Assembly: GCA_030549335.1 (NCBI GenBank)
Contig: CM060198.1
Location: 62,537,378 to 62,601,377, forward strand
DNA: 64,000 bases
Direction of reading: 5' to 3'
Source of the DNA: Pontederia crassipes
Taxonomy: Eukaryota; Streptophyta; Magnoliopsida; Commelinales; Pontederiaceae
The position numbers and the translations under genes were made by a program. The notes below the pieces were generated by a model. It was not told the origin of the DNA, did no database searches, and saw only the letters and a program-made list of their open reading frames with translations. This document shows positions 1-8,610 of the stretch, piece after piece (the stretch's first letter is position 1; the number at the start of each line of letters is the position of its first letter).

Positions 1-744
1 TGGGCCGACATCTGGAGAATCGGGAGCGCCGGCTAAAATCAACAAGGGCAGTATGAACCAGCCCCCTTGCGACAGTGGTCTCAAACTCCAGGTCTGTAAT
101 CTGTGCTCCAATCACTTCATGACTGGAGTCCACCACCAGGCCAATGTGTCAGTCAGAGAGAGGAAGACTCAAATATGTGATTGAGCCATGTAGGGATGCA
201 GTACAGTTCTTTGTCCCAAACCAACCATAAATATAGAGTAGATTGTTATTTTTTTTCTTTTGCGAGAGAGTAGATTGATATTATCACAAAGAATCTAAAA
301 TTAACGCCCAATTTCAACATTAACACTACACAGTGTTGAGCTTCAAAAAACACTAGAGTACGAAATCATCATTAACACTGCACAGTGTTGGGCTTCAAAA
401 AACATTGTCCCGGGGGTGGGTCAATTTGTTCCATGACAAGTGTATGCAGGGTGTCCATGAATATCATCATTAACACTATATAGTGTTGAGCTTCAAAAAA
501 CATAGACCATGTTTTTCTTCTAGGCCATCATTAACACTACTATTAATGCCAATTTTTTATTTTTGAGATGAATTTATGTAATTAGAATAATATAAGAAAA
601 TATGGATCGATGGCAATGTTCACAAATCCATACAAATTTGCCTTTCTTGAGTACGAAAAATAGTTTTTTTTTAAGGGACGGAAAATAGTTTGCTACTGAT
701 TTAAATTTCTAATAAGTAATTCAATGTAAGACACAAAGAGTTAC
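1..744. other. Left-edge non-coding sequence, partly intron of the gene at 745-2719
   Basis: The gene at 745-2719 is read leftward and its last visible exon ends in a good donor at 745, so at least part of this stretch should be intron. I found no further exon of that gene here. Positions 1-200 are more GC-rich than the rest and hold a short open frame on minus that I do not recognise. Positions 313-560 hold a hairpin-containing dispersed repeat, listed separately. The rest is AT-rich without visible structure. Confidence 0.5.
313..550. repeat. Four copies of a ~40-bp repeat with an internal hairpin
   Basis: The core CATTAACACT..AGTGTTG(A/G)GCTTCAAAAAACA occurs near 315, 370 and 465, with a decayed fourth start near 528. 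Spacing is irregular. The arms AACACT and AGTGTT are kept in the first three copies while the centre differs; the third copy is a perfect 16-bp palindrome. The repeats lie in a presumed intron. No known element was recognised. Confidence 0.6.
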
Positions 745-2719
745 CTGATCTCTACTAATTTTCTTGGCCCTTTCTTCTTGCCATTCACGATAGAGCGAGA
801 AGAGCTCCAATAGGACCTTAGGATTTAAAGTACCTGGAGAAAAAAGTAACAAAGAGAAATCAGAGTATGTTCATTGAAGAATATTTAGCAAAATTGATGA
901 TATGAAAACGCACATATAAGAAGAAAAATGAAAAGGGCAACTTGTTCATTTTCAATAGAGAATCAGGAGGAATCAATGTTATTGAAATTCCTATTCAGCC
1001 TGAGTCTAATGTCACGCACAATCTCATGTCACTACCACTATGTAGACCTGGTAATGCAAAATGATTGGTATTTTTTTTTTGAAAATAAATGATTGGTAAT
1101 TTCAATACGAGAGAGATACCCTTGATTAAATTAGTCTCAATAAGCATTCCCAGTAATATGTTGATCCTTATGTTTTTCCCAGGAGGCTAGATCCTCCATC
1201 AATGGCAAACAAATTTAAAATATAATGACAAGTATGTGAGATATATCAATGTTTTTTTTAGACCTCGCACATGAAAAGAACCATATTTTTTAGTGAAAAA
1301 GAACCAATTTTTAGGGGTTGAAAACAAGGTTGTCAAGTTCGAGTTTTTACCTAAGTTTGTTTTAGGGGGGTGAAATCGTATCGTAAATTCGATACGTAAA
1401 TACGTAGTACTTAGATATAATATTAATTTAATAATTTTATTTTTTAACCACATAAAAATATATTAATAAATGAATAAAAAATAAAATAACATGAATAGAT
1501 AATAAAATTTCACAAATTTTAAACTTGTAGTGCAATCTATTTAAAAAATATCAAGATAAAAATATATAAATTCAATTGAAGTATCATAAAAATTCATATT
1601 ATTAAATTAATAAATTTATATACAAATATAACGTATAAGAAAAATAGTATAGCCTAAATTTTTTGCCTAAGACAGTATTATTTTGTTTACATTATTATCA
1701 TACAACAACAACAATAAAGCCTTATCCCACTTCATAATCACTATATTTTTTATTTTTTCATTATATGATTTAATTTTAAGTATTATGGTTCGAGGAATAA
1801 AATAATTCATTGGAACAAACAACTGCGAAAATAATGTTGGTGAGAAGGTTCGAACGTGCAACCCCTTACACTGAAAACGCAGCAGCTACCAGCCAAGCCA
1901 AACGATACACATGACTAAAAGCGGAGTTTTTAATACTTAATCGTTTGTTCGGACGGTTTCATCCGTTTCCACCGTATTAAAACTTAAGTATATCCGATTT
2001 TACCCTATTTTACGTTTTTACCCCGACTCAACTCGTTTTCTAACCCTAGAAACGTAAATTCGTAAGTTCTTAAGTATTAAAACTAGTTTTTAACAACCTT
2101 GGTTGAAAAGAATAATTTGTTTCTGATAAAAACGCAGGAAACCGGAATTAGAGAAATTGATCCAACAATTGTCCTCAAACTCTCAAGTCTAAGATCAATG
2201 AATTGGGGCGATCAGTCTCTGTATCCTACAGGTCAGCAGAACCAACTTGAACAAGGAACAAAAATCTCACCAGAAATAGAGGACGAGGAGGCGGAGGAAG
2301 ATGGCTTCTTGAGGAGGATATCAGTCAAACTGCCTTCGGACGGGGGCAGCGACTTGAGCAACGGGGCCACCTGCCCATAAAATAAACAAACAACAACAGT
2401 GACAAATAAGCGAGATGGACACTTGAGCTAGGGTTTGATTTGGAGGCAAGGCGGAGGGAGTCCTTACGATCTTGAGGGCCTGGACGCGCTCCAAAATAGG
2501 ATCGACGCCTTCCACCCTCTCGGAGACAGTGGTGATCTCGTCGACTATCTGCAAATTTATTTATTTTTTATCAAACGACAGGGATGAAACGGAACAAGAG
2601 TTCCCATTTTGTTCCCATTTATTCTGTTCCCGACGACAGAAAAGAGGCGAGTAGAGTACCTGATGGCGTTGCGATTGCGGTTGCTGTCGGGAGCGGAGCG
2701 CCGACTCGGAGGCGCCCAT
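745..2719 (-). CDS. Conserved plant protein of unknown function, 5' four exons (3' part outside the window)
   Basis: Four exons read on minus: 2660-2719 (start ATG at 2719, 20 codons), 2468-2548, 2271-2370 and 745-833. Every junction has GT and AG and the phases agree (0, 0, 1, 0). The protein begins MGASES, which fits an N-myristoylation signal (Gly2, Ser6). It goes on with an acidic segment DEITTVSERVEGVDP, a short Ser-rich linker after LTDILLKKPS, and a helical segment containing LLELFSLYREWQEE. I recall the same order in a conserved, functionally uncharacterised plant family that continues as a coiled coil, but I cannot name it with confidence. The GC-rich 5' exon, consistent phase and absence of stops suggest a live gene. 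The C-terminal exons should lie left of position 1. Intron 3 (834-2270) carries a SINE. Confidence 0.75.
1700..1915 (-). mobile_element. tRNA-derived SINE with an RTE-like 3' tail (Au-like)
   Basis: On minus, a pol III A-box-like segment (TTGGCTTGGCTGGTAGCTGC, about 1880-1900) is followed by a B box (GTTCGAACC, about 1842-1850). A roughly 100-bp AT-rich body follows, then a tail reading GTGGGATAAGGCTTTATTG and TTG repeats near 1700-1730. The tail matches the end of the RTE LINE at 27258 and the 44-bp insert at 38097. This box order plus a LINE-matched TTG tail is the Au-SINE layout. I could not define a target-site duplication, so the ends are approximate. It lies in intron 3 of the gene at 745-2719, in the same orientation. 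Confidence 0.6.
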
Positions 2720-3289
2720 CGACGCTGCCGGAGACCGCAAGTTGGCGTGCACGGCGCACACTCCCGGCGCATTTGGGACGGCGCCGTCTATTAAGTCAGC
2801 GTTTGAGGAAAGAAAGGAAACATAAACAAAATGATTAACACAATAATAAAAAATTACTCCCCATAATGTAAATGATTAAGTTTAACAATTAACATCATTT
2901 TATATGGAAATTTTATTTTCTAAAATCTATTAGTAATTAATATCATTACTAACTCTATATTATTATATCATATATGTGGCTTAAAAAATTGAGCATTCTT
3001 GGCACGAGCAGGAATATTCGGTCCAAGAATTTGTCTCGTTTTGAATTCTATTTGGTAGGGCTTGGGTCCGGCTAGGTGAATATATATTTATAGAGGCCAC
3101 GGAGTATGCAGTGCCCAATGGGCATAAATTATAGCTGTCAAATATTAATCATTATCATTGTGCTTCGTATAAAAGATAAACTTTTCCTTTTGTAAGCAGA
3201 AATGATAGGCGAGGCATTCTTTATCTCCAAGCGACGACATTCTTCATTTTCTTGGGCTACGAATCCGGCGGCACGGACAACATTTGGTG

Positions 3290-3560
3290 TGAGGATGCTC
3301 CGGCAAGGATCTAGTGCGAGGGATATTTGGCAAGGATCCAACGAGCTAGGGCACTTAGATCCGGAGAAAAAAATTGTCAGATCCGGCAAGGGAGCTCTGG
3401 CAAGAATTCAACGCGAGGGATATTTGGCAAGGATCTAGCGCGCAGGCGATTGGACAAGGATCCGACAAGCTAGGGCACTCAAATTCGGAGAAAAAGAGTC
3501 TCAGATCCGACGAGGGACGCGATTCGATGACATAGGGCATTTGATTCGGCAAGGGACACG
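3290..3560. repeat. GC-rich degenerate tandem repeat, left subterminal
   Basis: Words such as GGCAAGGATC, GCGAGGGATATTTGG, GAGCTAGGGCACT and GATCCGGAGAAAAA recur. Two imperfect copies of about 130-150 bp can be traced, with shorter sub-repeats at the right. No coding signal is credible. The array sits just inside the left candidate TIR of the 3101-8218 unit. Confidence 0.6.
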
Positions 3561-3924
3561 ATTTGATCAATGACGCTCCTATTAGGTAAATGCATATGAA
3601 TTCAAGTGTCGTGAAATTAATTATAGCTCTTGAATACGCTTCTAATTTTATTGTCTTATATGTTTTCTGACTGAGGAAAACTCCTGGTGGGTATAGCAGT
3701 AGAACTTCATCCATAAGGTGTCTTCTTTTTCTTTTAATTTTTCATTTGATAGAATACCAAGCAAATTGATAATGTAAATGTAATTGGTAGATCGATGGTT
3801 GCTTGTAAATGTAATGATAATGTAATTTGAAGCAAATTGATAAAAGAAGTTGATTCATTTTGTTGATCATGTTTTCATATTGGGCAGGCAATAAAAAATA
3901 TATTGATAATGACTAAAAGTAATT

Positions 3925-4320
3925 ATACATGTTTACCCCTGCAATTGCAATGAAGAAGCAGTTATTAAAACTTCATGAACCCAACGAAATCCTGAACGTC
4001 GATTTTATGGTTGTCGAAACTACAAAGTAAGAATCTTAGGGAATTTTGTGTTACATTTTCCTGAGATCATTTATATATTTGTATGACATTTCTATTTTTA
4101 TTTTTAGCAAAATGAAGAATGCACATACTTTCAATAGTTGGATGAAGAAGTTGAACCATGATATAAAGACATCTTCAATAGGCTCTTAGAAAAGGTTGAA
4201 AGGTCTGAAGTTGAAAATGAAATATTATTGCACAAGCTTAAGACAATGGAAGTAGAACTTCAGTTGCAGTGTCGGAGGAATAATGAGTGGAAAGCGATAA
4301 CTTTTTTTTCTTATTTTGAT
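3925..4320 (+). pseudogene. zf-GRF zinc-finger protein fragment with coiled-coil tail
   Basis: Two exons are visible. The first (about 3938-4027) keeps the GRF core: a C-x-C start, an NPERRFYGC segment and RNYK before a GT donor. The second begins after TTTTTAG near 4109 with QNEECTYFQ and continues as a charged heptad-like helix (VERSEVENEILLHKLKTMEVE). GRF fingers bind single-stranded nucleic acid, and in plants often occur as short stand-alone proteins in transposon-rich DNA. Two positions where the family has Trp (after KTS, and after CTYFQ) are stop codons TGA and TAG, so the gene is dead. Its strand is opposite to the FAR1-like pseudogene, in the same TIR-bounded unit. Confidence 0.65.
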
Positions 4321-4329
4321 AATATCTAT

Positions 4330-5213
4330 TAGCTTGATGTAATAGAATATTGCTGAACTTTAGTAGCTTTTAAGTTGTATGATGTACTACAATATCATTC
4401 AAGGATATCTCCTTTGTGGTGTATTATGTACTAGTATGCTTTTATATGGTAAAGATAGCTTTCGGAGCATATATGTACCATTTTAATTAGTTTGTTTGTA
4501 AACAATGACATGCTTACTTAATTAGTCCTATGCTATTTTACTTTAGTATGAAGTATAAGAAGGTCAAAGTAACAATTTTGCATAAAAAATGTTGTTGCTT
4601 TATTTTCATAGGCACATCATTTGTCCTTATAATTATAGGTTAATAGCAAGTGGTGGAAAAATAATCAGGAGTAGGAATCCAAGAGTTACAATCATGTAAC
4701 CGGGCACTTATATCTATCAAGCACTTGATTTATCATAACAAAATAGGCAGTTTGAAGGCACAAAAAATTTGGAAGTGAGCAAAAGTTGTCATGCACATTC
4801 TAACCATGAATCATCAAAGAGAGACATAAGGAATATTACTTGCAAGTTGCAAAAAATAAATTGAAAGAGAGACATAAGGGAACTTTAAACAAACATAAGG
4901 GAATATCTTTACAATACAACACGACATTCTACTATCTCAAATGACACACTAATTTATAGCAAAAGCTCATCATTTACAATACAACATGACATTTCATACA
5001 AAAAAATTTCTAAGGACATTCAAAGCATAAAATAAATCAATCTCCCATCATGCAATGCACAATGTTATTTCTGACAAAATTTAGCATAGATCCAATGTTG
5101 TAACATCCGAGGACTGTTTAGGTTTCTTGTTAAACATGCAAGGGCAAACTGAAACCAAAATTTGATGACCCATCTTGTTGTTTATTGATTATCCACGTCG
5201 ACTTGGCTCTGTT
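4330..5213. other. Non-coding spacer between the GRF and FAR1-like pseudogenes
   Basis: AT-rich sequence without an open frame of note on either strand. It probably holds the convergent 3' untranslated ends of the two flanking pseudogenes. No repeat or regulatory element was recognised. Confidence 0.4.
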
Positions 5214-7123
5214 TCAAACAGAAAAAGATTTCATGAGAACATATAAAAAATATACAAGAACGCAATAATCATATAGATGTAGAATCTTATAAATGTAATA
5301 ATAATTCACCTCGGACATTATATAGGTGCATGTGTTATGACCTTCTTTCAAACACTTCTTACATTTATATTTCTTTGATTCTACTTGGAATATGGAAATC
5401 TCAATGTCGGACTTAAGCTTTTGCACCTTTCTTGGTCTGCCTTTCGATTTTACTTGATTTGGGTCATGAACGATAAGCATTGGTTCTTGTTGGGCAAATA
5501 AAAAAGAGGAAGCAACACTGATTTGACTTTTATTTTCATCCATAACTCTTGAACTACCTAGTTTTTCTATAAGACTATGAATAACTGAACTTCCTATTTC
5601 CATATGCTCACGTGAATGCAAGCTCATCTCAATAGCTCATCTCATATTAATATGAAGCGACCATTTCTCTAATGGTGTTATTTCACATTGTCCATCTAAT
5701 GCAGCTGCACTTGGAAAAACACATGCTTTCATATATCATGCATTTATTGTCCATCGATAGAGAAGATAGTGTTCTGGTATATACACATGTCTCTTATGGG
5801 AGAGGATAAGCAGTGCATGGCTACACAAGATTCCTACATTCTCAAACTTTTTGCATGAACACTTCATTAAGTTACTAGGATTGACGTTGTACTCCACAAT
5901 AATCCTCTTGGTGTCCTCTTTTCCGAATAAAAATACAGAATATACATGTCTTTCATGATCTACTGATATAGTATCAAACCAATACTCGAGAGTTTTCTTA
6001 AACTCTTCTTGAAAATGGCTAAACGCATTTGTTGTATACACTTTTTGTGTATGAGCCTCCAACGAACTTGTTGAATTTAAGGTAGCTAAATTGTTTAAAG
6101 TTTTAAAATCTTCTCATTGCTCAACATCACGTCGAGATTGAAGGGCTCAATCATATTGGTAAACAAATTCAGGTAAAGAAGTGTTTGAATTCATAAATTC
6201 ATCAAAGAAGGAATTCATACTTTTAGATTGTTGTGTGGACTTTGCCCAAAAGAAACTTCTTCCAACATTATCTTTGTCCATCTCCCATAAAAAACCCGGG
6301 ATCACTTTTTCTTTCTTTTGAAAATAAGATATCACATTCATGCATTTCTTACTAACATGATTTACACGTGCTACTTTTAAATGATCAATGCAATTTTGTG
6401 GTGTAACTAGAGGATCGCTGTCAAAATTTAACGTGTGAGCAATCTTTGTGGGCCAAGTCCACAATCCCTTAATTGGATAATCATTTCCTTGGAATTACTT
6501 GATAATCTACTATGAGATCCTAGGTTAGCTATCTTTGATGGAGACATTAAAGCATGTGTGTTGTTCAAGAAACTTTCTAACCTCCCACTTACCGTCATCT
6601 GTAATACCAACGATCAAATGAGCATTACAACCCTTTCGAATATCACATCTGCGTTTCACTTCATTTCCCATTTTTTGATTGAGAGGCTTATGACCTTGTT
6701 TTGAACACACAAGCATACTTGATATTACTTCATTACTTTTTTTGACTTACGAGAATAATGTTTATGCACAGAAAAAGCAATTGACTTAGCATAAACATTG
6801 TAATAAATGTATGTGTCCTCATGGTTGTCAAAAGTCATCCCGACAAAAGGTTTGTTAACTAGCCTTTCTTGTTCTAAATTGTCAACAACATAAAATATCT
6901 CTTCAATAACATTACCATCAATGTTGTACACACTATTTCTAAATCATGAATACAAGTTATTAAGTATGAAATCAAGAAAATCTAATCATCATCTTACTAA
7001 CCATGTATAAAACTAAAAGATAATAGAAATATAATTATTATAACTATGTGTGCCACCCAGCCCAACAATTATATCATCATGTGCATTATTAAAATTCATA
7101 TCACTGATTGAAGAAGAAGCCAT
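5214..7123 (-). pseudogene. FAR1/FHY3-like protein lacking the MULE transposase core, multiply broken
   Basis: A short first exon starts at ATG 7123 (MASSSISDMN..). After an intron the FAR1 DNA-binding domain follows in two frames (about 6530-6930): VGMTFDNHEDTYIYYNVYAK, then RRCDIRKGCNAHL and WEVRKFLEQHTC. Next comes the pre-transposase linker SYFQKKEKVIPGFLWEMD..GRSFFWA, which runs directly, in frame, into KSTQQSKSMNSFFDEF, a segment that normally lies after the MULE DDE domain. A SWIM zinc finger follows (CSCKKFENVGILCSHAL, near 5820-5860). At the C-terminus are a basic GRPRKVQK stretch and a C-x2-C-x4-H knuckle. Frameshifts and stops separate these blocks. FAR1/FHY3 proteins are MULE-derived transcription factors; with no catalytic domain this copy could neither transpose nor act as a standard FAR1. 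The missing core may be a deletion or a pre-existing family state. Confidence 0.75.
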
Positions 7124-7545
7124 GACAATAGCTATACAAACTTTACAAACAATTTGTTTCAACAATAATTATAGAAATAATTGACGAAAAGAAATTACGA
7201 CAAGAGAGAAAGAAGTCAACGACAGTGAGTGAAAAAAAAATAGTTAAGCAATGTCTACATACAACAGTTCAATCGCTCACAGAGGACTATCACTACAATA
7301 ATGTCTAGTGTCCCTAATCAATTGAAGAAAACGTTTACTGACTTACAATTGAGAAAGTCATAATAATGCACTTTCATCTCACCCTAAACCCAAAATTCTT
7401 CACCTTGTGCTCCCGGCAATCAGCGACAATTGGAATCGATCACAATTGGAGTCCACGACCGACAACTTCCCTAAAGCATATTGTCGATCGACAAAAGATG
7501 AGCAACATTCAGCGAAAAAAAGCAATAATACACAATAAAAAATAA
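7124..7545. other. Presumed upstream region of the FAR1-like pseudogene
   Basis: AT-rich at 7124-7380, then more mixed sequence before the GC-rich repeats. It lies immediately 5' of the FAR1-like start codon on minus. No TATA box or other motif could be assigned with confidence, and I saw no coding sequence. Confidence 0.35.
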
Positions 7546-7559
7546 TCACGTAGAAGGAA

Positions 7560-8125
7560 CGCCTTTTGCCCCTTCGTCGGAGACCTGAAGGAATGCCTTT
7601 TGCCCCCTACGCCGGAGACCGCCCGCCTTTTGCCCACTTCGCTGGTTATGAACTATTCGTCGAAGATCGTGGCAGAGGAGGCACACGAGCAGATCGTGCC
7701 CTACGCCGGAGACTGCCAACAATGCCCTTTGTGACCTATTCGTCGTGGCGGAGGAGGCACGTGAACAGATCATGCCCTACGTCGGAGCTCATGGCAAAGG
7801 AGGCACGTAAGTAGGTCATACTCAAATGCAAGCGGATGGTGCCCTACGCTAAAGACTGCCAACAATGCCCATCAATGCAAGCATATGGTGCCCTTTGTGG
7901 AATCATGGAAGAAAGGGAGCCATATGCCGAAGCTTGTGGAATCGTGGAAGAGAGGGAGCCCTCTACGTTGAATCTTGTGGAATCGTGGTAGAAAGAGAGC
8001 CCTCTACGTCGGATCTCATGAAATCGTGGAAGAAAAGGAGCCGCCCTACACCGGAACTCGTGAAAGAAAGGGATCCCTCTTCGCCGAATCTCGTGGAATC
8101 GTGGAAGAAAGGGATCATTGTCCTA
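7560..8125. repeat. GC-rich degenerate tandem repeats, right subterminal
   Basis: The left part (7560-7860) repeats CCTTTTGCCCC, TACGCCGGAGAC and GGAGGAGGCACG. The right part (7890-8125) has about six copies of a 40-50 bp unit built on GTGGAATCGTGGAAGAAAGG, GAGCCCTCTACG and GGATCTC. Short open frames here are by-products of the repeats. The array lies inside the right candidate TIR of the 3101-8218 unit. Confidence 0.65.
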
Positions 8126-8218
8126 CTCGTCAAACGTAGATGACTGTTCGATTTAGATGTACAGAGACGACTGAAATTAACATTGTAAAATATAATGCCC
8201 ATCAATGCAGCATACTCC

Positions 8219-8610
8219 TTTTACACTATTTTATATTATATTATAATATATAAATACATTGAAAAATTTTGCTTTAAACATATGATGCATAAAACAATCT
8301 CATTAGTAATGTATAATAGCGAGTTTTAATTAATTCTACTTAATATTTATAAATGTCATGAGTTCGGAACTCCCCAATTCCTCAGCATGCAATGGATGAA
8401 AATAGAAAACGAAATGACGTTTTTATCCTTCCGCTACAAAATCTTCGTCTTATACGACATAACGCCCGTCACGAGTTTTACTTTTATTGGTTTCGTATAT
8501 GTTTTTGAACGCTTCGCTCTCCAACGGTCATTTCCGTCTCTCTTCGGCTTTCTTTTCAAGCCCGCCGGCCAAATTGTTGTCGTTCCCCTCGGCCCACTCT
8601 TGGAATTGAT
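8219..8610. other. Intergenic DNA and presumed promoter/5' leader of the gene at 8611
   Basis: AT-rich to about 8370, then progressively more GC- and pyrimidine-rich towards the ATG at 8611, as expected for a plant promoter and 5' leader. No clear TATA box was placed. Confidence 0.4.

Larger units (their letters stand above)
3101..8218. mobile_element. Decayed DNA-transposon-like unit with imperfect TIRs, FAR1-like and zf-GRF genes
   Basis: The left end begins GGAGTATGCAG..ATGGGCAT at 3101. The reverse complement of the right end, read from 8218, begins GGAGTATGCTG..ATGGGCAT, and similarity continues for roughly 50 bp with gaps. Inside each end lies GC-rich degenerate tandem sequence (3290-3560 and 7560-8125) in which GATCCGACG, GAGGG and CACGATT-like words recur in opposite orientation. 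Between them are a broken zf-GRF gene on plus and a broken FAR1-like gene on minus. I see no 8-11 bp target duplication, so the boundaries are tentative. A Mutator-like (MULE) derivative is the most natural reading, as FAR1-type proteins descend from MULE transposases. Confidence 0.5.

Noticed and set aside
2584-2838. Arg-rich open frames on plus near 2.6-2.8 kb
   Set aside because: Antisense of the GC-rich first exon of the gene at 745-2719.
7546-8205. Several short open frames on both strands
   Set aside because: All arise from the GC-rich tandem repeats; no family resemblance and no conserved start.
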